The notes: generated from the sequence alone by a model not told the origin. Positions 55,023-63,602 are shown, counted from the first letter of the stretch. The stretch is 64,000 nucleotides of DNA from Enteractinococcus fodinae (GCF_031458395.1 NZ_JAVDYJ010000001.1:1922001-1986000), one strand, 5' to 3'. Made by a program: numbers and translations.

Positions 55023-56159
55023 TTACAAGACCGGAGCATCCCATTGATGGAATCGTTGGCTTGTCGAAGCAATGAGGTGGGGCGGCACAAGTCGCATCCC
55101 GAGGTTGCGCCCTCGCGTGGCGATTGGCCCGGATGCCTGCGCCATACGTGCCATGAGACGCGACTGCCGCCATAAGGTCAGCGTACGTCGCCGACGGATT
55201 GCCGAATACCGTGCCAATATCCGCCCAAGCGGTTGGTTGCGGTTGGAGCGTAGCAGCAGGGATAAAGTCACGGCGTCTTCGATGCCTTGGCCGGCGCCCT
55301 GGCCTAAGTTTGGCAGCATCGCGTGGGCCGCATCGCCCAGTAGCACGGTCCGACCGCGACCAAACGTCTTTGGGAGTTCTTCTAAGTCGTAGATGTCGTG
55401 TCGGATGACTGCCTCCGGGGCGGTGGCGGCGATCGCTTCGGGAATGGGATGGTGCCATGCGGCGAACGCTTCGGCAGCTGCTGCGGGCTCATCGGCGAAG
55501 CGTTTTCCTGCTGGCTGGTTCAGGGTGCCGAACCAGTACATTTGGCCCTCTGGTAGAGGCACAATCCCGAAGATACTGCCGCTCCCCCAAGTCTCTGCGG
55601 CCGCTCCGGCAAGATCGACACTGCCGGGCTGGGTTACTCCGCGCCAGGCGGTGTATCCCGAATACCGGAGCCCGGCATCCAGGCCCAGTCGCTGGCGGGT
55701 GCGACTGCGCAACCCATCGGCGGCAAGGACCAAGTCGAAGGTCTCCGGAGTTCCTGCGACATGAACGATCGCACGACCGTCAGCACTTACAACGGCGGGT
55801 GCTGAGGTGTGGAGCGTACCCGGCTCTAACAGACTCAGCAGTGTCTCATGAAGTGTTATCCGGTGCAAGCTGTGTAACTGGCCGACGGTCTGGGCCGGGA
55901 TGGTCGTGAGCCACGTGCCGTCGGGCGTGCGCTGCCCGGTGCGCAGAGTCGGGAGGGTGTTATCGGAAATAGCGCGAACAGTATCACCCAGACCCACGGC
56001 GTCGAGAGCAGCAAACGCATTACCGAACAGCGTCAAGCCGGCACCGTCAGCATTGGGTTCTTCGCGCTGTTCATAGACGGTGACATCGTGGCCGTCGCGT
56101 TGCAGACTCGCGGCGGCCACCAGACCGGCGATACCGGCACCAATCACCGCAATACGCAT
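55023..56159 (-). CDS. FAD-dependent aromatic-ring-type monooxygenase
   Basis: This 378-residue flavoprotein belongs to the UbiH/PHBH group. It has the FAD motif AVIGAGIAGLVAAASLQ, the LVLAADGLRSRTRQRLG (DG) motif and GRTVLLGDAAHAMLPNLGQGAGQGIEDA. The group includes hydroxylases of aromatic compounds and of urate; the substrate cannot be read here. ATG 56159 has GGGGAG upstream. It is not in an obvious pathway cluster. Confidence 0.85.
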   Translation of the reverse strand: MRIAVIGAGIAGLVAAASLQRDGHDVTVYEQREEPNADGAGLTLFGNAFAALDAVGLGDTVRAISDNTLPTLRTGQRTPDGTWLTTIPAQTVGQLHSLHRITLHETLLSLLEPGTLHTSAPAVVSADGRAIVHVAGTPETFDLVLAADGLRSRTRQRLGLDAGLRYSGYTAWRGVTQPGSVDLAGAAAETWGSGSIFGIVPLPEGQMYWFGTLNQPAGKRFADEPAAAAEAFAAWHHPIPEAIAATAPEAVIRHDIYDLEELPKTFGRGRTVLLGDAAHAMLPNLGQGAGQGIEDAVTLSLLLRSNRNQPLGRILARYSAIRRRRTLTLWRQSRLMARMAQASGPIATRGRNLGMRLVPPHLIASTSQRFHQWDAPVL

Positions 56160-56219
56160 TTATGATCTCCCCTGGTGAATGGCTGTGTTTCTTGTAGTGT
56201 AGCTGTCTCACTGCATGAG

Positions 56220-56741
56220 CTACATGAGCAATGCGACAGCACAGCCCACTAGCATTGCGGGGCCGAATGCGATTCGTGTGGATTTCTTGGCACCTCGAAA
56301 GACCATCAGATACATCGCCTGCAGGCCTCCGAAGAGGAAGGCCAGCATGAAGCCTGCGACCAGTGTTTCGACGCCGATGAAGCCGGTGTAGAGGCCCAGC
56401 CCGGCGGCAAGTTTGACATCGCCCATACCAATGCCGGCCCGAGTGACGATGTGCAGCACGAACATCACCATAAGATAGCTCAGCGATCCGAGGATCGTCG
56501 GCAACCACCGGCCCGACAACGCGGAGTCTTCAGGTGCTGACAGCGTGCTGGCCAACAGGAAGATAGCAGCGCCGGCGAAGAGCAGACCGGTCCAGCGATT
56601 TGGTAAGCGATGCTGCTGGATATCCACGACGAACAAAACGATGGCGCACACCGCAAACCAGACCAGAGCAACGCCTAGGAACAGTGCGGGTAACAGTGCC
56701 AGGGTTTCGGACGAGATGTCCCGGCTGAGCAAGTGGATCAC
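56220..56741 (-). CDS. A24 family prepilin peptidase
   Basis: This 173-residue membrane aspartyl protease has about six helices. Both catalytic motifs are visible: VVDIQQHRLPNRWT (first Asp) and IGMGDVKLAAGLG (second Asp). Such single-domain enzymes process type IV pilin-like or Flp/Tad prepilins in actinobacteria; no pilin gene is in the window. GTG 56741 is chosen since TAGGGT lies 7 nt before it; TTG 56759 would start inside that hexamer. Confidence 0.85.
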   Translation of the reverse strand: MIHLLSRDISSETLALLPALFLGVALVWFAVCAIVLFVVDIQQHRLPNRWTGLLFAGAAIFLLASTLSAPEDSALSGRWLPTILGSLSYLMVMFVLHIVTRAGIGMGDVKLAAGLGLYTGFIGVETLVAGFMLAFLFGGLQAMYLMVFRGAKKSTRIAFGPAMLVGCAVALLM

Positions 56742-56748
56742 GTATGTC

Positions 56749-56754
56749 ACCCTA
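56749..56754 (-). promoter_or_regulatory. -10 hexamer of a leaderless prepilin-peptidase promoter
   Basis: TAGGGT on the minus strand ends 7 nt before GTG 56741. Confidence 0.45.
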
Positions 56755-56809
56755 GCCAACCGGTACCACTACCGGTGAAAGATCACCGCATGTGTGGATA
56801 ATCGCCTGG

Positions 56810-57607
56810 TTATGCACCGAAGCGGCGATGGCGGGTGGCGTAGTCCCGCAGTGCGCGCAAAAAGTCCACGCGCCGGAACGCCGGCCAGAGTGCTTCACAA
56901 AAGTAGAACTCAGAATAGGCTGACTGCCACATCAGAAATCCCGACAGGCGTTGTTCTCCGGAGGTTCGGATGACGAGATCGGGATCGGGTTGACCGCGCG
57001 TATAGAGCCGATCCGAGATTGCATCCACGTCAAGACCGTCAATAGCTTGATCCAGCGTGTAACCGGCCTGCGATGCGTCGGTCAGATATGATTTGGCCGC
57101 GTCGACAATTTCTTCACGCCCGCCGTAACCGATCGCGACGTTGACGTGGACCCCTTGATGGTCCTTGGTGGCTTCGGCTGTCTCGTGCAGTAGCTCGGCC
57201 AAATCCGGGGGCAAAATACTGTCGTCCCCCACCGGATGGACTTTCAAAGAAGTGCCATCGGCCAAGCCGCCACTAAGCTTTCGAAGCGTATTGGCGATGA
57301 TGCGCAGCAAGGGTTCGAGCTCTGCTTTATCCCGGTTAAGGTTCTCGGTCGAGAGCATGTACAGGGTCACCACGGGGATGTTAAATTCTGCGACCCAGTG
57401 CAAAAACTCGTGAATCTTTTCGGCCCCGACTTGGTGGCCGTAGGCGGTGGACGCCCCGGATTGTTTCGCCCACCGGCGGTTACCGTCGAGGACGACACCG
57501 ATATGTCCCGGGAGCGGATGGTTCTCGAGGCTTCGTGCCAGCCGTCGTTCATAAAACCGGTAGACGACGTCAGGGACTCGCAGCGCCCCCAGGGGTGAAG
57601 TGGCCAT
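56810..57607 (-). CDS. uppS: isoprenyl transferase (cis-prenyltransferase, UppS type)
   Basis: The enzyme extends farnesyl or geranyl diphosphate with isopentenyl diphosphate to make cis-polyprenyl carriers for the wall. The 265-residue protein has the catalytic GVVLDGNRRWAK, TLYMLSTENLNR and IRTSGEQRLSGFLMWQSAYSE. Its placement after mca and a small membrane protein matches the mycobacterial short-chain Z-isoprenyl synthase locus, so the product chain length is open. It depends on the isoprenoid supply in which IspE acts. Confidence 0.93.
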   Translation of the reverse strand: MATSPLGALRVPDVVYRFYERRLARSLENHPLPGHIGVVLDGNRRWAKQSGASTAYGHQVGAEKIHEFLHWVAEFNIPVVTLYMLSTENLNRDKAELEPLLRIIANTLRKLSGGLADGTSLKVHPVGDDSILPPDLAELLHETAEATKDHQGVHVNVAIGYGGREEIVDAAKSYLTDASQAGYTLDQAIDGLDVDAISDRLYTRGQPDPDLVIRTSGEQRLSGFLMWQSAYSEFYFCEALWPAFRRVDFLRALRDYATRHRRFGA

Positions 57608-57620
57608 GCGCTAGTACGTC

Positions 57621-57992
57621 CTAGTCTTTGCGACCGGAGTCGGGTTCTTTGGCCTCCAGGGTCGGCATATCCAGGTATCCGGGATATTTCTTACGCAACA
57701 CTTCAGTTTGGCTCTGTTCCAGTTCATCAACTTCAGGGCGGCGACGATCTTCTGGCTTCAGGTGCGGTTGATTCCGCTCCACCAGCATGTCTTCGGCCGT
57801 GGTTGAGCGCAGTTTGACGCGACGGATCTGGCGAATCATGATGCGAAACACCAGGATGGCGACCAGCACAAAGGCAAAGGTAGCCAGGAAGCCGAGAATG
57901 CCGGGGGTGACATCTTCGTCGCGTAAACCCTCGCGGAGAACTGGGTCTTCAACGCCGGCGATGACGACGTTGGAAAAAATCGTATAGAGCAT
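57621..57992 (-). CDS. small membrane protein between mca and uppS
   Basis: This 123-residue protein has one membrane helix (about 30-52) near a short external N-terminus and a charged cytoplasmic tail with RIMIRQIRRVKLRS and an acidic end. A protein of this kind sits between mca and the isoprenyl synthase gene in mycobacteria too. The function is unknown. It is 7 bp after mca and 13 bp before uppS, so the three form an operon. Confidence 0.75.
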   Translation of the reverse strand: MLYTIFSNVVIAGVEDPVLREGLRDEDVTPGILGFLATFAFVLVAILVFRIMIRQIRRVKLRSTTAEDMLVERNQPHLKPEDRRRPEVDELEQSQTEVLRKKYPGYLDMPTLEAKEPDSGRKD

Positions 57993-57999
57993 GGTGGTC

Positions 58000-58962
58000 T
58001 CAGTCTACCGGTGTGTCTCGAAGTCCTGCGAATAAATCGCTTTCGGGCAAGCTGGTTGGCACTTTGGAATCGGTCAGGACGTAATCTTCCCAAGGCCAGT
58101 GGTTGCGAAGAATCTCATTCGGCGTAAAGAAGAACATGCCGTGCGAGTCGACTTGCGAGCGGTGAGCGCGCAGGGCGGAGTCGCGGTACTCCAAAAACGC
58201 GGCGGTATGCACCTGCGTGGTGACCTCATGGTGGGTCAAGCGCCAAGCATCGGGGTCGTCTTCACCGGCAGCTACCCGGTCGTACCATTCGATCCGCTTT
58301 TTATAGGGCGATTCGTAGCCGTTATCTAACAGTGCCTGGTGCACGGTTTTGAATTTATCTGGGTTGAAAGCGCGATCGTAATAAAGTTTGGAGACCTGCC
58401 AGGCTTCACCGGTGCCAGGATAGGCATTGGGGTCGCCAGCCTTTTCATAGGCTTCCATCGAGATCGCATGGGTACGCAGGTGGTCAGGGTGCGGATAGCC
58501 GCCGATCTCGTCGTAGGTCACCAGAACGTGGGGTTTGAATTCGCGGATGAGCCGAACCAACGGTGCCGACGCGTCTTCCAAGGGCAGATCGGCAAAGCAG
58601 CCGGGTTCAAGGTTTGCCATCGGGTCGTCACCTTCTGGGAAACCGGAGTCGCGGAAGCCCAGCCAGCGGTGCTCGATGTCAAGGATCTTGGCAGCATCGG
58701 CCATTTCTTCGAACCGTACAGCGGTGATGTCGCGCTCGACGCGTATTGCTTCCCCGTAGTTCGGGTTAATCAGGTCACCAGCGGAGCCATCGGTGGCGGT
58801 CGCGACCATCACGCGAGCACCAGCATGAACATAGGCGGCCATCATGGCAGCGCCTTTCGAAGCTTCATCGTCGGGATGCGCGTGCACTGCTAAAAGCCGC
58901 AAACCGGTGGAGTCAGGCAGCCCCGGATCTTTGACAGGTGGCAACTGCGGTTCGGACGACAT
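58000..58962 (-). CDS. mca: mycothiol S-conjugate amidase
   Basis: Mca cleaves mycothiol adducts of toxins, releasing a mercapturic acid for export; it shows that the organism uses mycothiol. The 320-residue LmbE-like zinc protein has AVHAHPDDEASKG (zinc His and Asp, about 27-37), FRDSGF, and YDEIGGYPHPDHLRTH with the other ligands. It is longer than MshB, with the C-terminal FFFTPNEILRNHWPWEDYVL typical of Mca. ATG 58962 has AAGGAG 8 nt upstream. Confidence 0.94.
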   Translation of the reverse strand: MSSEPQLPPVKDPGLPDSTGLRLLAVHAHPDDEASKGAAMMAAYVHAGARVMVATATDGSAGDLINPNYGEAIRVERDITAVRFEEMADAAKILDIEHRWLGFRDSGFPEGDDPMANLEPGCFADLPLEDASAPLVRLIREFKPHVLVTYDEIGGYPHPDHLRTHAISMEAYEKAGDPNAYPGTGEAWQVSKLYYDRAFNPDKFKTVHQALLDNGYESPYKKRIEWYDRVAAGEDDPDAWRLTHHEVTTQVHTAAFLEYRDSALRAHRSQVDSHGMFFFTPNEILRNHWPWEDYVLTDSKVPTSLPESDLFAGLRDTPVD

Positions 58963-59048
58963 GACGTGCACTCCTTGCGACTATGCGTGCCGCTGACGGC
59001 GGACACAATTCGGACCTTGGTAACGGCTGTATTAGGCTATCTTGCGAT

Positions 59049-59537
59049 ATGGTTTCGAACTCGAATCAGGCACCAGCCCCTGCCGACAATAGTGTAGCGA
59101 CACGTTATGGTGGCGCCAAAAAGTCTCGTATTTCGAAGAAGACGGGACGTATCATTGCCATTATTGCGCTCTTGGCCGCTATTGCTGTCACTTTCTGGTT
59201 CGCTTTTTCTGCTAGCTCAAGCATGCTCACCGCAAAAAGCGTGGGCTATCAAATCCACAACGAATCTGAAGCATGGGTGGAGTTCGAACTCACCAAAGAA
59301 CCCGAAGAAACCGTCGCGTGTGCGGTTCGAGTTCTCACCGACACCGCAGCGGTCGCTGGCTATAAGACCGTGGTGATCGGCCCTGATGAGAACCCAGATG
59401 CCGCTGGCAAAGACCTGACGAAATACTACGAAACTGATCTGCGCACCGATCAGTTGGGCTCGTCCGGCGAAGTCGATACTTGCTGGTACATCGAGGAAAA
59501 GGAAGCCCCGAACATCTCCAACTTCCGCGACTACTAA
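59049..59537 (+). CDS. DUF4307 family membrane protein
   Basis: This 162-residue actinobacterial protein has one N-terminal helix (about 40-60) followed by an extracytoplasmic domain with VGYQIHNESEAWVEFELTK and TVACAVRVL. The function is unknown. It faces mca, as in mycobacteria. ATG 59049 is preceded by TAGGCT (59033-59038) at 10 nt, so the leader is very short; the open frame before it is ignored. Confidence 0.85.
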   Translation: MVSNSNQAPAPADNSVATRYGGAKKSRISKKTGRIIAIIALLAAIAVTFWFAFSASSSMLTAKSVGYQIHNESEAWVEFELTKEPEETVACAVRVLTDTAAVAGYKTVVIGPDENPDAAGKDLTKYYETDLRTDQLGSSGEVDTCWYIEEKEAPNISNFRDY

Positions 59538-59570
59538 ACCGGTTCTCTAACGAAAGTAGAGCTTCAATCC

Positions 59571-59601
59571 TTGTGGTCGTGAGAACGGCCGGTGCTATGA
59601 T
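59571..59601 (+). promoter_or_regulatory. predicted greA promoter upstream of the hairpin
   Basis: TTGTGG (59571-59576) and TATGAT (59596-59601) are 19 bp apart. A start near 59608 would put the hairpin at 59630-59664 inside the greA leader. Confidence 0.45.
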
Positions 59602-59629
59602 AAGGTCCGGTATCTTCCCAAACGCTGTC

Positions 59630-59664
59630 GCCCCGTCTGCACATGTGGTGCCGCGGGGCTTTTA
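59630..59664 (+). terminator. intrinsic terminator/attenuator in front of greA
   Basis: GCCCCG (59630-59635) pairs with CGGGGC (59654-59659), with an inner GCAC/GTGC stem, followed by TTTTAGTTT. It ends 32 bp before ATG 59696. It could end the DUF4307 transcript or attenuate greA. Confidence 0.75.
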
Positions 59665-59695
59665 GTTTGATAAATGAGAAAGTAAGGAGGCCGGC

Positions 59696-60184
59696 ATGGC
59701 CACTACGAACGGCACCCCTTGGCTAACCCAAGCCGCATATGACCGGTTGAAAAACGAACTCGATTACCTCACCGGCGATTACCGCCAGGAAATCGTCGAC
59801 CGAATCGAAGCGGCCCGCGAAGAAGGTGACCTGAAAGAAAACGCAGGTTACCATGCGGCCCGTGAAGAACAGTCCAAGAATGAGGGCCGCATCCAGGAGC
59901 TCAAGGCGCTCCTGGAAAACGCCGAAGTTGGCGAATCCGCAACCGATGACGGGGTCGTAAAGCCCGGTATGCTCATCGAATGCAAGCTTGCCGGCAATGA
60001 CATGAAGTTCGTGCTGGGTTCGCGTGAAATCGCCGAAGGCACCGACTTGGAAGTCTTCTCGATGGCTTCGCCACTGGGCTCAGCAATCGAAGGTCGCAAG
60101 GCCGGCGATACTGTCTCCTACGAGGCACCGAACGGTAAGGAAATCGAGGTCGAGCTGATCTCGGTTGAGCCATATAACGGCTAG
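59696..60184 (+). CDS. greA: transcription elongation factor GreA
   Basis: GreA rescues backtracked RNA polymerase by stimulating transcript cleavage. The 162-residue protein has the N-terminal coiled coil with AAREEGDLKENAGYHAAREE, whose Asp and Glu tip residues act at the polymerase active site, and the C-terminal FKBP-like globular domain ending near YEAPNGKEIEVEL. ATG 59696 follows a strong AAGGAGG. The leader holds a terminator-like hairpin. Confidence 0.96.
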   Translation: MATTNGTPWLTQAAYDRLKNELDYLTGDYRQEIVDRIEAAREEGDLKENAGYHAAREEQSKNEGRIQELKALLENAEVGESATDDGVVKPGMLIECKLAGNDMKFVLGSREIAEGTDLEVFSMASPLGSAIEGRKAGDTVSYEAPNGKEIEVELISVEPYNG

Positions 60185-60226
60185 CATGAGCGCACCTGGT
60201 TCACGGTGCTGCTGATACATCTGCTT

Positions 60227-60263
60227 TAAAGGTGGTTTCTCCCCGCAAGAGAGGCCACCTTTA
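60227..60263 (+). terminator. terminator after greA
   Basis: TAAAGGTGG (60227-60235) and CCACCTTTA (60255-60263) form a 9-bp stem, extended inside by TCTC/GAGA. The next T-run is interrupted. Confidence 0.75.
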
Positions 60264-60288
60264 GCCGTTTAAAGGGGCATTTTGGTGT

Positions 60289-60294
60289 TAGCCT
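60289..60294 (+). promoter_or_regulatory. -10 hexamer of a leaderless promoter (60.3-kb gene)
   Basis: TAGCCT ends 6 nt before GTG 60301. Confidence 0.45.
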
Positions 60295-60300
60295 GGTGGT

Positions 60301-60966
60301 GTGTTAAACATCGAGAAATTTCTGCTGCTAACCGTTCCGTACCGTTCACGACTCACGGAGGTTGACTCACTGTTCGTTACCGCACGGACGGCGTTGACGC
60401 TGATCGAGTTTGAACGCACCTCAACCATCACCTTGGCTCCTGCTGACGCAACGCAAGCCTGGGATATGACCAACCCGCGCATTCAGGTCAATGAGTCCCG
60501 CACCCCCGACGCTGTCGGCCTCAACGACGCTTTCGAAAAGCTCGACAAGTTCCACAACAAACGGGTCTCAGCGGCCCTGGGCAATAAAAAACTTGACCCA
60601 GTCAAGGGGCTCGAAGCCGAACTTGCCCGGCAAGGCGTGCTAACCGGCAAACCGAAGCACTACACGCTGGTCGCCACCGACGCGCTGCACAAGCTGCAGG
60701 ACGATCTGGGCCTAGCGCTTCGCGGTCAACGCACCGTGGTACGCCAAGACCGGATCTTGTTGGAAGTTATCGAAGCGATCAACGCCAGCAAGCTCCTACT
60801 CGGCTCTCAACAGCCAGACTGGTCCACCAACGACTTCAGCGACCATGTGCACCAGAATCCTTCTGGCCACCCGGTTGTTGCCGAGTTAGTCAAGGCAACT
60901 TCGTCGATGACCGCACTGATGGAGAAATCCAAGATGCCAGCACTGTCGCAGCCCTCGGCTGCCTAG
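60301..60966 (+). CDS. hypothetical protein, possibly GPP34-like
   Basis: This 221-residue soluble protein has no clear catalytic motif. The layout, LLLTV near the start, a helix with ALTLIEFERTSTITL, then DPVKGLEAELARQGVLTG, vaguely recalls GPP34 (GOLPH3-like) proteins of actinobacteria, but I am not sure. GTG 60301 is set by a TAGCCT hexamer 6 nt upstream. Its stop overlaps the convergent ilvA stop by 4 bp. Confidence 0.6.
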   Translation: MLNIEKFLLLTVPYRSRLTEVDSLFVTARTALTLIEFERTSTITLAPADATQAWDMTNPRIQVNESRTPDAVGLNDAFEKLDKFHNKRVSAALGNKKLDPVKGLEAELARQGVLTGKPKHYTLVATDALHKLQDDLGLALRGQRTVVRQDRILLEVIEAINASKLLLGSQQPDWSTNDFSDHVHQNPSGHPVVAELVKATSSMTALMEKSKMPALSQPSAA

Positions 60967-62219
60967 TGCTGCACCATCGCTTCGTAACCGGCTTCGCGCA
61001 GGCTCTCAAGAACCTGTTCGGAGTGGTCCCGGCCGCGCGTCTCCATGTCAATGGTGATGTGTACGCCACCCATGGTCAGCCCTGCACCGACTCGTGAGTG
61101 ATCCACGCGCGTGACGTTCGCGTCGTTTTCGGCGATGATCCGTGAGATGGTTTTCAGTTCGCCCGGGCGGTCGCGCAGTGGAATTTTAACGGTCAAGAAT
61201 CGTCCCGCTGACGATAGACCAACCTGGATGACTTTGAGCATCAGCATCGGATCGATGTTTCCACCCGACAGCACGGCGACCGTGGATTCTGATTCGATCC
61301 CGGCCTCTTGCAGCTTGCCGGTCATCAGTGCTGCCACCGGTGCGGCACCGGCCGGTTCGACGACCATCTTAGATCGTTCCAGCAGAAACACGATCGCCGC
61401 GGCGATTTCATCGTCCGTTACCGTGACGACTTCATCGCAGAGTTCTTTGATCACCGAAAACGGAACGTCGCCGGGACGACCCACCGCAATCCCGTCGGCG
61501 ATCGTGGCGACATTATCTAAGGCCACCGGCTTGCCTGCCACCAATGACGGCGGGTAGGCAGCCGCCTTCTCGGCCTGGACGCCGATCACATTGATGTGGC
61601 GTCCCTGGCGACGGGCATGTTCTTTGAGCGCGATGGCGGTACCGGCCAGCAAGCCTCCCCCACCAATGCTCATCACCACGGTGTCGACATCGGGTTGTTG
61701 TTCCAGAATCTCCAGTCCAACGGTCCCCTGGCCCGCCACGATTTTCGGGTTATCGAACGGGTGGATAAACGTGGCCCCGGTCTCTTGTGCGTAGCGAGCA
61801 GCGAGCTCAAGCGCCTCATCGACGTTATTGCCCGCCAACACCACGGTGGCCCCGTGATCACGGGTGGCCTGTACTTTTGGCAGGGCCGCACCTAATGGCA
61901 TGTAAATCCGAGCGTTGATGCCCAGCTTCGAAGCGGCCAGCGCCACGCCTTGGGCATGGTTCCCTGCCGATGCCGCAACGACACCTTTGGCCCGTTGCGC
62001 TTCGGTTAGTGAGGCCATGTGCACATAAGCGCCGCGGACTTTGAAGGATCCGGCGCGTTGTAAGTTCTCACATTTCAGGTGCACCGTGGAACCGGTAATT
62101 CGGCCCAGCGCGCGCGAGTGATCCATCGAGGTCTCGCTAATGACGCCTTTGAGCGTTTCGCGGGCGGTTTCGATATCTTCATATCGAACGAGTGGTGAAC
62201 CGGTTTCAGTGGTTTGCAA
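60963..62219 (-). CDS. ilvA: threonine ammonia-lyase with C-terminal ACT domain
   Basis: The PLP enzyme deaminates threonine to 2-oxobutanoate. The 418-residue protein has the PLP lysine in AGSFKVRGAY, SAGNHAQGVALAA, the GGGGLLAG glycine loop, and one ACT-like domain (about 340-418) with PLRDRPGELKTISRIIAEND. A single ACT is like the catabolic/short IlvA type (TdcB-like with ACT). TTG 62219 has AGGAG 6 nt upstream. It starts 3 bp after the transporter stop, so the two are co-transcribed. Confidence 0.92.
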   Translation of the reverse strand: MQTTETGSPLVRYEDIETARETLKGVISETSMDHSRALGRITGSTVHLKCENLQRAGSFKVRGAYVHMASLTEAQRAKGVVAASAGNHAQGVALAASKLGINARIYMPLGAALPKVQATRDHGATVVLAGNNVDEALELAARYAQETGATFIHPFDNPKIVAGQGTVGLEILEQQPDVDTVVMSIGGGGLLAGTAIALKEHARRQGRHINVIGVQAEKAAAYPPSLVAGKPVALDNVATIADGIAVGRPGDVPFSVIKELCDEVVTVTDDEIAAAIVFLLERSKMVVEPAGAAPVAALMTGKLQEAGIESESTVAVLSGGNIDPMLMLKVIQVGLSSAGRFLTVKIPLRDRPGELKTISRIIAENDANVTRVDHSRVGAGLTMGGVHITIDMETRGRDHSEQVLESLREAGYEAMVQH

Positions 62220-62222
62220 CGA

Positions 62223-63464
62223 TTACTCCTGCGCATCTGAGGTGTTAGGTAGGTTTGCGGCGGGCTGGTCTGGCAGTGTTTCGGGCTCAAGTTCGGGCGG
62301 TTCTTGTTCGGGCGCGGGGTCCGGATCATCCAACCAGGGCTTCTCGGAAAGATACTTGATGGATTCGTTGAGGAAGGCCATCACCGGTACGGCAAAGACC
62401 GCACCGACTAAACCAAGGGTCGCGATACCGGCCGACACTGCAAGGAAGACTGCCAGCGGGTGCAGGTTGACTGCCGCACCCATCACCAAGGGTTGTAAAA
62501 CGTTGGATTCGATCTGTTGGACGGCCAGCACGATGCCCAGCATGATCAGGGCGTTGACCCAGCCGTTGGCCACCAGTGCGAGCAGCACGGCTACAGCGCC
62601 GGTCGCTACGGCTCCGACAATGGGGACAAATGATCCAAGAAATACGAGCACACCCAGGGGCATGGCCAATGGAACACCCAGAATCCAGGCGCCCACTCCG
62701 ATGCCGACCGCATCCACGAAGGCCACGAAGATCTGCACGCGAACATAGGCACCCAGCGAGCCCCACCCGGCATACCCTGCCCCGTCAACGGCACGGCGAT
62801 GCTTTGCCGGCACGAAGTTCAGTAAGAAGCTCCAAATTTTGGGGCCGTCTTTGAGGAAGAAAATCAGCGCGAACAGCGCCATAACGATCCCGGCCCCGAT
62901 GTTCGTGGCGGTGGAGCCGAACCCGAGTGCACCAGACAGCAGCGCCCCGGAGTTGGCTTGTAATGTCTCGCCGAGGTCATTGAGCAGTTCTTGGTAGTCG
63001 AGCCGTTCGAGCGAAAGGCCCCAGGACTCGATCAGTGCGATGAAGTCTCGCACGCCGGCAGATACCGAAGCTTGCATGGTCGCAAAGCCCGCAGCGAGTT
63101 GTTGGCCGGCCAGGGTGAACAGCGCTACCACCACCAGTACCAACAGCACCGTAAGCGTCAGCGAGGAGAGCACCGGCGGGAATCTGAGTTTCAACAAGAG
63201 CCGGTGGGCCGGTTGCAGCAGGGTGGCCAGCAGCGCTGCAATGAGTAGCGGAATGATGAGCAGTGAGACGTGGGAGAGCAACCAGACAGCCACCGCTGTC
63301 ATTACGATAATCAGCAGCACCCGCCACGACCAGGCAGCGGCGACGACGATACCGTAGGGAATATCTGCCGCGAGCTTTTCCTGCATGCGCGTAGGCAACG
63401 AAGCCTGCGGCGCAGTGCCGTCTGGCCCGTGTTTTCCGGCCGACGACGGTGGTGGGGTCGTCAC
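62223..63464 (-). CDS. AI-2E family transporter
   Basis: This 413-residue protein has seven or eight helices in the AI-2E/TqsA-PerM pattern, including an ALFALIFFLKDG segment and the conserved GSFVPIVGAVATG loop. Polar ends are rich in Pro and Glu. Members export varied solutes or sodium; the true substrate is unknown. GTG 63464 has AAGGAG 5 nt upstream. It is the first gene of a pair with ilvA. Confidence 0.87.
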   Translation of the reverse strand: MTTPPPSSAGKHGPDGTAPQASLPTRMQEKLAADIPYGIVVAAAWSWRVLLIIVMTAVAVWLLSHVSLLIIPLLIAALLATLLQPAHRLLLKLRFPPVLSSLTLTVLLVLVVVALFTLAGQQLAAGFATMQASVSAGVRDFIALIESWGLSLERLDYQELLNDLGETLQANSGALLSGALGFGSTATNIGAGIVMALFALIFFLKDGPKIWSFLLNFVPAKHRRAVDGAGYAGWGSLGAYVRVQIFVAFVDAVGIGVGAWILGVPLAMPLGVLVFLGSFVPIVGAVATGAVAVLLALVANGWVNALIMLGIVLAVQQIESNVLQPLVMGAAVNLHPLAVFLAVSAGIATLGLVGAVFAVPVMAFLNESIKYLSEKPWLDDPDPAPEQEPPELEPETLPDQPAANLPNTSDAQE

Positions 63465-63540
63465 ATAGTCTCCTTCACTACAGCTGCTGTCTAGCGTAGT
63501 CTCTCGCTGCGCCGGCGTGCGTTATATTCCTTCAGAATAC

Positions 63541-63574
63541 AACGATGGCCGGACCATTTGGTCCGGCCATCGTT
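63541..63574. terminator. terminator after the Bax-inhibitor-like gene
   Basis: A 16-bp perfect stem (63541-63556 with 63559-63574) and a 2-nt centre make a near-perfect 34-bp palindrome between the two minus-strand genes. Very few intrinsic stems here are as long. Confidence 0.7.
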
Positions 63575-63602
63575 GGGAGGGTCTAGGCGAGCAAGCCGCC
63601 GA

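Noticed and set aside
56793-56801. Second perfect DnaA box (TTATCCACA on the minus strand) between uppS and the prepilin peptidase gene
   Set aside because: A given 9-mer is expected about once per 130 kb of double-stranded sequence, so a single isolated copy carries no weight.
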